Notes: a model not told the origin generated them from the sequence alone. A stretch of DNA of 51,704 nucleotides from Bacillota bacterium (GCA_012839845.1 DUMM01000020.1:1-51704); one strand, 5' to 3'; positions 35,042-44,139 are shown, counted from the stretch's first letter. Program-made: numbers and translations.

Positions 35042-37144
35042 GTGGGTAAATCATTGGTGATTGTGGAGTCCCCGGCAAAGGCCAAGACCATCAGCCGATT
35101 TTTGGGCAGAAACTATACGGTCAAAGCTTCTGTCGGTCACGTCCGGGATCTCCCCAAGAGCCAGTTGGGAGTAGATATAGAGAACGGCTTTAAGCCGAAG
35201 TACATCACCATCAGAGGCAAAGGACCTATCCTGAAAGAACTTCGAGATGCGGCCAAGAAAGCAGACCGCATTTTGTTTGCTACGGACCCTGACCGAGAGG
35301 GTGAAGCTATTTCTTGGCATCTAGCCGATGCCCTGGATGTGGACGAAGAAAGCCCCTGCCGAATTGAATTCCACGAAATCACCGAACGGGCGGTCAAGAG
35401 CGCGCTGAAGCAGCCTCGTCCCATTAATCAGAATCTGGTTGATGCTCAACAGGCCAGACGGGTCCTTGATCGGCTGGTCGGGTATAAGCTGAGTCCACTC
35501 CTGTGGGCTAAAGTAAAAGGCGGGCTCAGCGCCGGCCGCGTCCAGTCGGTGGCTGTGCGGTTGATTTGCGACCGAGAGGCGGAAATCCAAGCCTTTGAGC
35601 CCCAGGAATACTGGTCGATAGAAGCTGAACTGCGGCAGATGGATGGAGAACAGAAGGCATTCTCTGCCAAACTCTTCAAGATAAAGGGCGAAAAGGCAGA
35701 AGTCAACAGTGAGGCGGAAGCAGAGGCCATCGTGGAGGAGCTTAAGAAGGCTCACTTTGTTGTGCACTCAGTGGAGCGCAAGGAACGGAAACGCAATCCC
35801 GCTCCTCCTTTTACTACCAGCAGCATGCAGCAGGAGGCCTCCAGGAAACTGGGCTTTACAGCCCGGCGGACAATGATGATTGCCCAGCAGCTTTATGAAG
35901 GACTGGAAGTCGGTTCGGAGGGCACAGTTGGCCTCATCACGTACATTCGAACCGATGCCACAAGAGTAGCCCCCGAAGCTCAGCAAGATGCCCGCCGCAC
36001 TATCCGAGAGCTTTTCGGAGAAGGATTTCTTCCCGCCAAACCGCCGGTGTACAAGACCCGAGCCGGTGCTCAGGCGGCCCATGAGGCCATTCGTCCGACT
36101 TCGACAGACAGGCGGCCGGAGGATGTGAAGCCGTATCTCACCCGTGACCAGTACCGGCTCTATCGTCTTATATGGGAGAGGTTCGTTGCCAGCCAAATGG
36201 CACCGGCCGTTCTCGATACGGTGACGGTGCAAATTCAGGCCGGCGACTACCTATTTCGGGCTACCGGCTCCACCGTTAAGTTCCCAGGCTTTATGGTCCT
36301 TTACACAGAGAATACCGATCAACCCGAAGAAGGCGAAGATCAGGAAGGGCGGCTGCCGGAGCTAAGGGAGGGTGAGAAGCTTGAGCTTCTCAAAGTGATT
36401 CCCCATCAGCACTTTACCCAGCCCCCGCCCCGGTACACAGAAGCTATGCTGGTCAAGACCCTAGAGGAGCTCGGGATAGGGCGGCCCAGCACCTATGCGC
36501 AAATCATCGATACCATTAGACGCCGCGGCTATGTGCAGCTGGTAGATAAGCGGTTTGTGCCAACCGAGCTGGGCACCATCGTAGTAGACCTTCTTAAAGA
36601 GTATTTTCCTAATATTATAGATGTAGAATTCACCGCTACTATGGAAAGCCTGCTGGACCGAGTAGAAGAAGGGGAGGAAAACTGGGAAAAGGTATTAGCC
36701 GAGTTTTGGGAGCCTTTCTCCGAGGAGCTGCGGAAAGCCGAACTGCTGATGGAAGAAGTTGAAATCGCGGACGAGGAGACCGAAGAAGTCTGCGAGAAGT
36801 GCGGCCGTAAAATGGTGATTAAGCAAGGCCGGTACGGACGTTTCTTGGCTTGTCCGGGCTTCCCCGAATGCCGCAACACCAAACCGCTCCTAAAAGGCAT
36901 TGGAGTAGCCTGCCCCAAATGCGGCGGAGAAATAGTGGAGCGCCGGAGCAAACGGGGGAGAACCTTTTACGGCTGTGCCAATTATCCCGACTGTGATTTC
37001 ACCAGCTGGCAGAAACCAGCAGGTAAGAACTGCCCCCAATGCGGTCAGCTTATGGTTGTCCGGCAGGGGCGAGGCAAGGAGTCTGAGATTGTCTGCTCAG
37101 ACAAGCAGTGCGGCTTCCGAGAAAAGGTGCGGGAGGAAGCATAG
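35042..37144 (+). CDS. topA: DNA topoisomerase I
   Basis: A 700-residue type IA topoisomerase that relaxes negative supercoils. The TOPRIM domain is at the N-terminus (VIVESPAKAKT, then DPDREGEAISWHL). The catalytic Tyr301 lies in GLITYIRTDATR. Three C-terminal four-cysteine zinc ribbons (about 580-695) begin CEKCG, CPKCG and CPQCG. The GTG at 35042 follows GGAGGG. It shares a promoter with smg. Confidence 0.96.
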   Translation: MGKSLVIVESPAKAKTISRFLGRNYTVKASVGHVRDLPKSQLGVDIENGFKPKYITIRGKGPILKELRDAAKKADRILFATDPDREGEAISWHLADALDVDEESPCRIEFHEITERAVKSALKQPRPINQNLVDAQQARRVLDRLVGYKLSPLLWAKVKGGLSAGRVQSVAVRLICDREAEIQAFEPQEYWSIEAELRQMDGEQKAFSAKLFKIKGEKAEVNSEAEAEAIVEELKKAHFVVHSVERKERKRNPAPPFTTSSMQQEASRKLGFTARRTMMIAQQLYEGLEVGSEGTVGLITYIRTDATRVAPEAQQDARRTIRELFGEGFLPAKPPVYKTRAGAQAAHEAIRPTSTDRRPEDVKPYLTRDQYRLYRLIWERFVASQMAPAVLDTVTVQIQAGDYLFRATGSTVKFPGFMVLYTENTDQPEEGEDQEGRLPELREGEKLELLKVIPHQHFTQPPPRYTEAMLVKTLEELGIGRPSTYAQIIDTIRRRGYVQLVDKRFVPTELGTIVVDLLKEYFPNIIDVEFTATMESLLDRVEEGEENWEKVLAEFWEPFSEELRKAELLMEEVEIADEETEEVCEKCGRKMVIKQGRYGRFLACPGFPECRNTKPLLKGIGVACPKCGGEIVERRSKRGRTFYGCANYPDCDFTSWQKPAGKNCPQCGQLMVVRQGRGKESEIVCSDKQCGFREKVREEA

Positions 37145-37165
37145 TCTTTGCAGGGAGGGACTCAC

Positions 37166-37702
37166 TTGACAATTCGGTCTACTACCATTGTCGGCGTCTT
37201 GCGGGACGGTAAGGGAGCCTTGGCCGGTGACGGGCAGGTTACCTTGGGCGACAAGGTGATTGTAAAACATGGTGCCAGGAAGGTCAGGCGCCTCTACCAC
37301 GGGCAGGTGCTGGCGGGATTTGCGGGAACAGCTGCGGATGCCTTTACCCTCTTTGAAAGGTTCGAAGCTAAACTGGATGAATTTAACGGGCAGCTCCTGA
37401 GGGCCGCTGTGGAACTGGCCAAGGAGTGGAGAACTGATCGAGTTCTCAGGCGCCTAGAGGCAGTGATGATCGCCATGGATCCGCGGCAGATACTGATCAT
37501 CTCCGGCAGCGGGGACGTCATCGAGCCGGATGAAGGCATAGCTGCCATCGGTTCCGGCGGTCCTTATGCTCAGGCAGCGGCTGCAGCACTCCTCAGACAT
37601 ACTGACCTTTCGGCAGCAGAGATTGCTAGAAAGGCGCTGGAGATCGCAGCAGAAATCTGTGTTTACACCAATAACCACATCACAGTCCAAGAGATCGGGT
37701 GA
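37166..37702 (+). CDS. hslV: ATP-dependent protease subunit HslV (ClpQ/CodW), N-terminally extended
   Basis: A 178-residue proteasome-like threonine (or serine) peptidase subunit that forms a dodecamer with Hsl[37 protein letters not shown] and AIGSGGPYA are typical. In most HslV the mature chain starts at the TT of TTIV. Here the only supported start, TTG 37166 (GGGAGGGA 5 bases upstream), puts TIRS before it, as in B. subtilis CodW (SSFHA before TTI). The nucleophile is therefore uncertain: Thr2 after Met removal or Thr6 after cleavage. hslU follows by 18 bases. Confidence 0.93.
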   Translation: MTIRSTTIVGVLRDGKGALAGDGQVTLGDKVIVKHGARKVRRLYHGQVLAGFAGTAADAFTLFERFEAKLDEFNGQLLRAAVELAKEWRTDRVLRRLEAVMIAMDPRQILIISGSGDVIEPDEGIAAIGSGGPYAQAAAAALLRHTDLSAAEIARKALEIAAEICVYTNNHITVQEIG

Positions 37703-37720
37703 GGATTGGGGGGAGCAGCA

Positions 37721-39115
37721 ATGGCTGAACTGACACCGAGGGAGATAGTTGCTGAACTGGATAAATACATCGTCGGTCAGGATCAGGCCAAGAAAGCAGT
37801 CGCCATAGCGTTGAGGAACCGTTACCGGAGGAGGCTTCTTCCTGAGAAGCTGCGGGAAGAGTTTATGCCTAAGAACATCCTCATGATCGGCCCCACCGGT
37901 GTAGGGAAGACAGAAATTGCCCGGCGGTTAGCTCGCCTTGCCGATGCTCCCTTCATCAAGGTGGAAGCCACCAAGTTCACCGAAGTCGGTTATGTGGGGC
38001 GAGATGTTGAATCCATGGTCCGGGAACTGGTGGAAACCAGCATCCGCATGGTTAAGGTTGCAAAGATGGCCGAGGTTGCCGATGCGGCGGCAAAGAACGC
38101 GGAAGACCGCCTGGTGAGCATCTTGGTGCCCATGCCCGGGAGAGAAAGGAACTTCAACCCATTGGAGGTGTTCTTCGGCCCCCGCCGTGTCGACGAGACT
38201 TCAGAGTCCGCGGAGGCAGCTCAGAGGGAGGAAATCCGCCGACAAAGGGAGGCAGTGCGGGAGCGGTTGAGAAGGGGAGAATTGGACAGCCACCAGGTTG
38301 AGATTGAAGTTGAGGACAATACTCCGCCCATGCTGGAGGTGTTTACTGGCTCCGGTATGGAAGAGATGGGGATAAATTTGCAGGACATGTTCGGCAACTT
38401 ATTTCCCAAACGGGTTAAGAGGCGTAAAGTAAACATCAGAGAAGCGCTGCGGCTTCTGCAGCAGGAGGAAGCTCAGAAGCTGATCGACATGGATGAAGTA
38501 CAGGCAGAAGCCGTAGCAAAGGCGGAGAATGACGGAATTATCTTCCTAGATGAGATTGACAAAATCGTGTCTAAAGGCGGCGGTCAGGGCCCAGACGTTT
38601 CTCGGGAAGGTGTACAGCGGGATATTCTGCCTATTGTCGAGGGCTCTACGGTACTCACCAAATACGGACCAGTTAAGACCGACCACATCCTCTTCATCGC
38701 CGCAGGTGCCTTCCATACCAGCAAACCGTCTGACCTGATCCCAGAGCTTCAGGGACGTTTCCCCATGCGAGTGGAATTGTCGAGTCTAACGGAGAAGGAC
38801 TTTCGCCGCATCTTGACCGAACCGGAGAATGCTCTGATCAAGCAGTACACAGCTTTGCTGCAGACTGAAGGTGTTCAATTGGAGTTCACCGAGGAGGCAG
38901 TTGACAAGATCGCCGCTTATGCAGTCCTGATCAATGAAAGAACTGAGAACATCGGGGCTAGGAGACTGCATACAGTCCTGGAGCGAGTATTGGAGGACAT
39001 TTCCTTTGAAGCGCCGGAGAGGGCCGGTGAGCGGATAGTAATTGACGAAGAGTATGTCACCAGGCGCCTTGCGGATGTGGTGGAAGACCGGGACTTAAGT
39101 CGGTTTATTTTATAG
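37721..39115 (+). CDS. hslU: ATP-dependent protease ATPase subunit HslU (ClpY)
   Basis: A 464-residue AAA+ unfoldase partner of HslV. Walker A GPTGVGKT (57-64), the pore motif in [12 protein letters not shown] (about 88-99), an intermediate domain (about 110-235) and Walker [10 protein letters not shown] are present, with the C-terminal DLSRFIL that docks in HslV. The ATG at 37721 has GGGGGGAG upstream. In Bacillus codY follows; here the c-di-GMP riboswitch and flgB follow instead. Confidence 0.96.
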   Translation: MAELTPREIVAELDKYIVGQDQAKKAVAIALRNRYRRRLLPEKLREEFMPKNILMIGPTGVGKTEIARRLARLADAPFIKVEATKFTEVGYVGRDVESMVRELVETSIRMVKVAKMAEVADAAAKNAEDRLVSILVPMPGRERNFNPLEVFFGPRRVDETSESAEAAQREEIRRQREAVRERLRRGELDSHQVEIEVEDNTPPMLEVFTGSGMEEMGINLQDMFGNLFPKRVKRRKVNIREALRLLQQEEAQKLIDMDEVQAEAVAKAENDGIIFLDEIDKIVSKGGGQGPDVSREGVQRDILPIVEGSTVLTKYGPVKTDHILFIAAGAFHTSKPSDLIPELQGRFPMRVELSSLTEKDFRRILTEPENALIKQYTALLQTEGVQLEFTEEAVDKIAAYAVLINERTENIGARRLHTVLERVLEDISFEAPERAGERIVIDEEYVTRRLADVVEDRDLSRFIL

Positions 39116-39218
39116 GAGGTAGGACAAAATTCCCTATCCCAAATTATGGGATAAAGTGATAGGAAAAAGAAGGAATTCTTGAAGGAATGTGGAAAAGCAT
39201 ATTCCGTATAGGTGTAAA

Positions 39219-39308
39219 CTATTGCAAAGGGCAAAACCATCGAAAGATGGTGACGCAAAGTCACGGGCCTACGGTCCTGAGGGACTATGGTAGCCGGACC
39301 GCCAATAG
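39219..39308 (+). promoter_or_regulatory. cyclic-di-GMP-I (GEMM-I) riboswitch aptamer
   Basis: Closed by P1 CTATTG (39219-39224)/CAATAG (39303-39308). The core follows the class: AAAGGGCAAAACC, a CCATCGAAAGATGG hairpin with GAAA tetraloop, GACGCAAAG, the ACGGGCC...GGTAGCC arm that holds the tetraloop receptor. The bases matching Vc2 G20 (39230), A47 (39257) and C92 (39302) are all conserved; G at the first argues for c-di-GMP over cGAMP. It leads the flagellar operon. About 100 bases between the hslU stop and P1 contain a TATCCCA/TGGGATA hairpin (39135-39153) and no promoter I could assign. Confidence 0.93.
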
Positions 39309-39336
39309 CCCATACACCAACAGAGATAATATCTTT

Positions 39337-39386
39337 GGGGTTCGGGTCTACTGGCGTCCCTGAGAGACCTTAACCCCTTTTTCCTT
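39337..39386 (+). terminator. riboswitch expression-platform terminator
   Basis: GGGGTT and GGTCT pair with AGACC and AACCCC across a loop, followed by TTTTTCCTT, so this is an intrinsic terminator before flgB. GGGTCTACTGG (39344-39354) can also pair with CCAATAGCCC (39302-39311), whose CCAATAG is the 3' strand of aptamer P1. The two pairings exclude each other: ligand-stabilised P1 frees the terminator, which predicts an OFF switch. Confidence 0.82.
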
Positions 39387-39435
39387 AATAGGAGATTGTG
39401 TGGGCTAGCACTTTCGACTGAGGGGAGGTATGGCG

Positions 39436-39846
39436 GTGGCCGGTCTCAATCTCCTGGGCAGGGTAGGCAGCTTGCTCGAGAGGGCTATGGATGCCGAAAG
39501 CCTGCGCTTCCAGGTAAGAGCCCATAACCTTGCCAATGTCAATACCCCTGGATACAAGCGACAGGATGTGGAATTTGAAGCTTACTTGGCAGCCGAGCTC
39601 AACGGCAAAGGCACCATTGGACTCCGAAAGACCCGCCTTCAGCATTTGAGCGGCAAGGGAAGCAGCGCAGCTCCCAGCATTGTGACGGATAACCGGACGA
39701 CCATGCGGCTGGACGGCAATAATGTGGATATCGAACAGGAGATGGTTGCCTTGACCGAAACGGCGGTTAGATATCAAATACTTGCTGAACAGCTCAGCAG
39801 GAAGATCAGGGAGCTGCGCACGGTGATCAGTGAGCGGGTAAGCTAG
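39436..39846 (+). CDS. flgB: flagellar basal-body rod protein FlgB
   Basis: A 136-residue proximal rod protein exported by the flagellar type III system. The N-terminal heptad region with AHNLANVNTPGYKR and the C-terminal helix (IEQEMVALTETAVRYQILAEQLSRK) are typical of rod proteins. The GTG at 39436 is preferred, with GGAGG 7 bases upstream; the ATG at 39430 directly abuts that site. It is the first gene after the riboswitch terminator. Confidence 0.94.
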   Translation: MAGLNLLGRVGSLLERAMDAESLRFQVRAHNLANVNTPGYKRQDVEFEAYLAAELNGKGTIGLRKTRLQHLSGKGSSAAPSIVTDNRTTMRLDGNNVDIEQEMVALTETAVRYQILAEQLSRKIRELRTVISERVS

Positions 39847-39876
39847 TTAGTTCCTGCCTGAGAAGGAGGGATGGAA

Positions 39877-40299
39877 GTGAGTTTTTTCCACACGTTCCGC
39901 ATCAGCGGTTCTGCTTTGACGGCCGAGAGGCTGAGGATGGATACCATTGCCAACAATCTGGCCAATGTCAACACTACCAGGACGGAGGCGGGGGGACCAT
40001 ATCGGCGGCAGATGCCGGTCTTTGCAACTCGAACTGAAGCACGGCCAAATGCCCACGGCTTTAGAGGAGCAGGTGTTCGGGTAATAGGCATCTATGAGGA
40101 CCCAACACCAGGCCGTCTGGTTTACGAGCCTGAGCATCCCGATGCCGATGAGAACGGTTATGTTCATTATCCAAATGTCAATGTGGTGACCGAAATGGTG
40201 GATATGATCAGCGCTACCCGGGCATACGAGGCCAATATAAACGTGATCAATTCTGCCCGGAATATGGCACTAAAGGCATTGGAAATTGGACGCGGCTAA
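39877..40299 (+). CDS. flgC: flagellar basal-body rod protein FlgC
   Basis: A 140-residue proximal rod protein. SGSALTAERLRMDTIANNLANVNT is the rod signature and NVNVVTEMVDMISATRAYEANINVIN the C-terminal helix. The GTG at 39877, not the abutting ATG at 39871, has GGAGGG 6 bases away and gives the family-like start MSFFHTFRISG. Confidence 0.95.
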   Translation: MSFFHTFRISGSALTAERLRMDTIANNLANVNTTRTEAGGPYRRQMPVFATRTEARPNAHGFRGAGVRVIGIYEDPTPGRLVYEPEHPDADENGYVHYPNVNVVTEMVDMISATRAYEANINVINSARNMALKALEIGRG

Positions 40300-40365
40300 T
40301 GACGATAAAGAATGGGTGAAAATGTCAGATAGCGTCGAGTCGCGTCATAAAGCAGGGTGGTAGAC

Positions 40366-40659
40366 ATGAGGATTGATGCACTGACCAGGGAACCAGCACT
40401 GCCGCTGTCTCGACTGGAAACTCACAAAGCCGGTGAGTCGCAAGGATTTGCAGGGATCTTGAAAAGCGCGCTGCTTTCTGTAGACAACCTCCAAAAGGAG
40501 GCAGATCAGCTGACGGAGGCCTTCGTTGCCGGAGCTCCGGTGGAGATCCACGACGTCGTATTGGCGGCAGAAAAAGCACGCCTGGCCTTGGATTTGACGG
40601 TTTCCATACGCAATAAGCTGGTGGAGGCCTATCAAGAAATCATGCGGATGCAGATCTAG
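40366..40659 (+). CDS. fliE: flagellar hook-basal body complex protein FliE
   Basis: A 97-residue protein joining the MS ring to the rod. FAGILKSALLSVDNLQKEADQLTEAFVAGAPVEIHDVVLAAEKARLALDL is the family core, and the VSIRNKLVEAYQEIMRMQI end is diagnostic. The ATG at 40366 follows AGGGTGG by 5 bases. Confidence 0.95.
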   Translation: MRIDALTREPALPLSRLETHKAGESQGFAGILKSALLSVDNLQKEADQLTEAFVAGAPVEIHDVVLAAEKARLALDLTVSIRNKLVEAYQEIMRMQI

Positions 40660-40722
40660 GCAGCTTCATGATAGGCAGCGGGGAACTGGAATCCGGCTGC
40701 CGCAGCAGGGATGGTGGCGTGT

Positions 40723-42261
40723 GTGAACGAGTTTCTCTCCCGTTTGCGGGAGCAAATTGCCGACATCTGGAAAGGCATGGACAGGTCCCGTCGGTGGTTG
40801 ACAATTGGTATCACAGGAGGCGTTTTGCTCTCCCTCATTTTGGGAATTATCATCCTGTCTAGGGAAGACTACGTTCCTGTGTTCACCGGCATGCGAGCCA
40901 GCGATGCTGCAGAGGTAGTGGCATATCTGAGAGATAACAGCATCCCCTACCGCATCGGACAGCAGGGCAGCGCTGTGCTGGTGCCTGAGAGCCGAGTCCA
41001 TGAAGTGAGGATGCAGCTAGCCAGTGAGGGCTTGCCAAAGGGCGGCGTGGTTGGTTTTGAGCTTTGGGATCAGACTTCCTTGACCGAAACGGATTTTGAC
41101 CGGCGGGTAAGATTGCTGCGGGCTTTGCAGGGAGAGCTGACCAGAACCCTGCTGGAAATTGATGGTGTAGAGAATGCCCGTGTACATATAGTTTTGCCGG
41201 AAGATAGTCTTTTTGTTGAAAACCAGAAGCCGGCCACCGCTTCGGTATTTCTAGTTTTGCGGCGGGGCCGTGTGCTGCAGGACAGTCAAATCCGGGCCAT
41301 CGCCCACTTGATGGCCAGCAGTGTTGAGGGCCTGCAGCCAGAGAATGTAACTATCATAGATAACTACGGCAATGTCCTTTCCGACCGGGTGGCCTCAAAT
41401 TCCGGGATTGTCAACAGCGGACAGGTCTTGGAGCAGTTGGAAATCAAGAAGAACTATGAAAATAACTTAGAGCGCAGCATCCAGGCAATGCTGGAGAGAG
41501 TCTTCGGCTTCGGCAAGGTTATCGTCCGAGTGACTGCCAATTTGGATTTTGACTATGAAGAACTGCGGGAAAAGCGCAGCGAACCAGTGGTAGGCAGCAA
41601 AGGTGTCGTGATCAGTGAGGAGATTAGGACCGAGACCTTTCGGGGTACAGATGCAGGTGGGGTTCCTGGCGTTGCGGCCAACGTTCCCGGGTATCCTGCT
41701 GTTGCCGCAGCCGGAGAGTCTGAATATGAAAAGGAAGAAATAACTCGCAATTATGAGATCAGCGTCAGCGAGAAGTATCGGGTGAAGGCTCCCGGCGAGG
41801 TGAGGAATCTGTCAATAGCGGTGTGGATCGATGCAGAAGAGCTGAGCGATGAGGAGAGGGACCGCATAGCAGCCATGGTCTCTTCCGCAGTCGGTCTGCG
41901 GCCGGAGCGGGGAGACGTAGTTCAAGTAGACGGTATGCCCTTCGCTAGGGAGTGGGATGCAGCAGTTGCGGCTCCGGACCTCACCAGAGAAACCCGCCTT
42001 GATTGGAGAATTGTACTCTTAATAGCCCTAGGCGCAGTGTTGGCACTGGCCCTTGTGAGGCGCCGCAGGCGGGTTGAGGAGCCGGCAGCTGAACCTGAAC
42101 CTGCTGTATCGCTTGTACAGCCTGAAGAAGAGACCACAGAGCGGCAGCTCACTCCAGAGGAGGAGCAGCGCCTGCGGGTGAGAAGGGAAATCGAGCGCAT
42201 GGCCAATGAAGATCCTGAAGGCTTGGCCCGTCTGATTAGAGCTTTGATGACGGAAGATTGA
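40723..42261 (+). CDS. fliF: flagellar MS-ring protein FliF
   Basis: A 512-residue inner-membrane ring subunit. It has an N-terminal transmembrane helix (about 23-45), a YscJ/FliF ring domain with EGLPKGGVVGFELWD and DGVENARVHIVLPE, and a second transmembrane helix (about 425-443). The cytoplasmic tail (PEEEQRLRVRREIERMANEDPEGLARLIRALM) binds FliG. The GTG at 40723 gives the family-like start MNEFLSRLREQ with GGTGG upstream; ATG 40711 is less likely. A glycine and alanine-rich loop (about 310-335) may be lineage-specific. Confidence 0.94.
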   Translation: MNEFLSRLREQIADIWKGMDRSRRWLTIGITGGVLLSLILGIIILSREDYVPVFTGMRASDAAEVVAYLRDNSIPYRIGQQGSAVLVPESRVHEVRMQLASEGLPKGGVVGFELWDQTSLTETDFDRRVRLLRALQGELTRTLLEIDGVENARVHIVLPEDSLFVENQKPATASVFLVLRRGRVLQDSQIRAIAHLMASSVEGLQPENVTIIDNYGNVLSDRVASNSGIVNSGQVLEQLEIKKNYENNLERSIQAMLERVFGFGKVIVRVTANLDFDYEELREKRSEPVVGSKGVVISEEIRTETFRGTDAGGVPGVAANVPGYPAVAAAGESEYEKEEITRNYEISVSEKYRVKAPGEVRNLSIAVWIDAEELSDEERDRIAAMVSSAVGLRPERGDVVQVDGMPFAREWDAAVAAPDLTRETRLDWRIVLLIALGAVLALALVRRRRRVEEPAAEPEPAVSLVQPEEETTERQLTPEEEQRLRVRREIERMANEDPEGLARLIRALMTED

Positions 42262-42338
42262 CGATAGTCGTAGGTGTCGAAAAGGGGGAAGAAGGCTCAG
42301 TTTGCAGCTTGAGTGGGCGGCGAACTGCAGTCGATGTT

Positions 42339-43352
42339 ATGGCTACTAGTTTTTCTGAGCTGACAGGCAGGCAAAAAGCAGCAATTCTAATGATCACATT
42401 GGGACCAGATATATCTGCCAAGATCTTCCGCCACCTCAGAGAGGATGAAATCGAAGACCTTACCCTGGAGATAGCAGCACTGCCTAAGGTAGAGCCAGAG
42501 TTTAAAGATAGGGTTCTATCGGAATTCTACGAAATGTGCCTAGCCAGTGAGTATATCTCCCAAGGTGGAATTGAGTACGCCAAGGAAGTCCTGGAAAAGG
42601 CATTGGGACCAGAACGGGCCCACGAAGTGATCAGCAGATTGACTGCTTCCCTGCAGGTCCGTCCTTTCGACTTTGCAAGGAAAGCCGATCCTGGTCAGCT
42701 CTTGAACTTCATTCAAAACGAGCATCCTCAGACCATTGCTTTGATCATGGCTTACCTCAACCCTGAGCAGGCTGGGCTGATCCTCTCAGCACTGCCAGCT
42801 GAAAAACAGGCAGATATTGCCCGGCGGCTAGCTACTTTAGATAGGACGAGCCCCGACGTCCTAAGGGAAATAGAAGGTACATTGGAAAGAAAACTCTCGA
42901 CATTTATGATTCAAGATTTTACAGCCGCCGGTGGGATCGAGGCTACCGTGGAGGTTCTTAACCGCGTTGACAGAGTTACCGAGCGGACTATCATGGAGAC
43001 CCTTGAAGAGGAAGATCCGGAGCTGGCCGATGAGATTCGCAAGCGGATGTTCATGTTTGAGGATATCGTCAAGCTCGATGATCGGTCAATTCAGCAGGTT
43101 ATCAGAGAAGTGGATACCCGGGATTGGGCTCTGGCGCTAAAGACCGCCAGCGAGGAGGTAGCCAACCGGATCTTCAAGAACATGTCCAAGCGAGCCGGCG
43201 AGATGCTGAGAGAAGATATCGAATACATGGGTCCGGTGCGGCTGCGTGACGTTGAAGAAGCGCAGCAGCGTATTGTTGCCACCATCCGTCGTCTTGAGGA
43301 AACCGGCGAGATTATTATAGCCCGGGGCGGGGAGGATGAGATTATTGTCTAA
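42339..43352 (+). CDS. fliG: flagellar motor switch protein FliG
   Basis: A 337-residue rotor protein. N-terminal LTGRQKAAILMITLGPDIS, the middle-domain EHPQTIALIMAYL motif and C-terminal torque helix FMFEDIVKLDDRSIQQVIREVD are intact. The start is inferred from homology: the ATG at 42339 lacks a good ribosome binding site. The frame is open from a TTG at 42258 that overlaps the fliF stop, and a GGGGGAAGAAGG site lies between, so a longer N-terminus is possible. It overlaps fliH. Confidence 0.92.
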   Translation: MATSFSELTGRQKAAILMITLGPDISAKIFRHLREDEIEDLTLEIAALPKVEPEFKDRVLSEFYEMCLASEYISQGGIEYAKEVLEKALGPERAHEVISRLTASLQVRPFDFARKADPGQLLNFIQNEHPQTIALIMAYLNPEQAGLILSALPAEKQADIARRLATLDRTSPDVLREIEGTLERKLSTFMIQDFTAAGGIEATVEVLNRVDRVTERTIMETLEEEDPELADEIRKRMFMFEDIVKLDDRSIQQVIREVDTRDWALALKTASEEVANRIFKNMSKRAGEMLREDIEYMGPVRLRDVEEAQQRIVATIRRLEETGEIIIARGGEDEIIV

Positions 43353-44139
43353 GATCATTAAGGCTGATTTTCGGCCGATCTGGACCAGAAATGGTCAGGA
43401 AGGTAATGGCAAGTATCCTCCAATCATAGTAACATCGGAAAGCAGCTCAGCCTCAGCGACAGCCTCAGCGGCAGCCATCGTAGATGCGGCAGCCGTAGTC
43501 CGTACTGCTCGTATGCGGGCCTCGGAGCTCATACGGGAAGCAGAAGAGAGGATAGTGGAGCTTGTCACAGCCGCTGAGGAACAGGCAGACAGCATTCGGC
43601 AGGAGGCTCAAGCCGCTGGTTTTGAAGAAGGCCGCAAGAAGGGCTATGAAGAGGGATACGCTGCTGGTTTTGCTGCTGGCAAGGCAGCGGCCGAGGCTGA
43701 GATGCAAGAGAAAGTGGAAACGATCGAAGAAATAGTCCAGGAATGCGGGAAACTTAAGTGCCAGATTATAGCCCAGTCAGAGCAGGACATTGTGGCTCTA
43801 TCCCTGGCTATTGCCGAGAGAATCATCAAGCAGAAAGTCGATGATAACCCTGAGATAACCCTCAGTGTGGTCAGGGATGTACTAGGGAGGGTTGAGAACG
43901 CAGAGCACCTTTCCGTTAGGGTGCATCCGGAAGTCTGGAAACTGATCAACAGCCTTTCCAACGGGAACGACAATGGGATGCTTGATGGAGCGCTCTCCGA
44001 GTGCAAGTGGATTCCAGACAGCGCAGTAAGGCCAGGAGGATGCATTGTGGAAACGGAATTCGGCAGGCTTGATGCCAGGCTGGAGACCAGGTTCTTGAAT
44101 GTCAGCCGATCACTGCTTGAACTCCTGGAGGGTGAGTGA
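43345..44139 (+). CDS. fliH: flagellar assembly protein FliH
   Basis: A 264-residue negative regulator and stator of the export ATPase FliI. There is an alanine-serine rich linker (about 30-50), a long coiled coil with glycine repeats (GFEEGRKKGYEEGYAAGFAAGKAAAEAE, the GxxxG pattern of FliH) and a C-terminal domain from about 140 with VRVHPEVW and RPGGCIVETEFGRLDARLETR. The TTG at 43345 overlaps the fliG stop and has GGAGG 9 bases upstream; ATG 43336 abuts that site. Confidence 0.92.
   Translation: MSKIIKADFRPIWTRNGQEGNGKYPPIIVTSESSSASATASAAAIVDAAAVVRTARMRASELIREAEERIVELVTAAEEQADSIRQEAQAAGFEEGRKKGYEEGYAAGFAAGKAAAEAEMQEKVETIEEIVQECGKLKCQIIAQSEQDIVALSLAIAERIIKQKVDDNPEITLSVVRDVLGRVENAEHLSVRVHPEVWKLINSLSNGNDNGMLDGALSECKWIPDSAVRPGGCIVETEFGRLDARLETRFLNVSRSLLELLEGE

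Noticed and set aside
39135-39153. TATCCCA/TGGGATA hairpin as hslU terminator
   Set aside because: The stem is short and AT-rich at its ends, with no T-run; it may be incidental.
43441-43485. Alanine and serine repeat codons in fliH as a tandem repeat element
   Set aside because: Degenerate low-complexity linker coding, not an exact DNA repeat.
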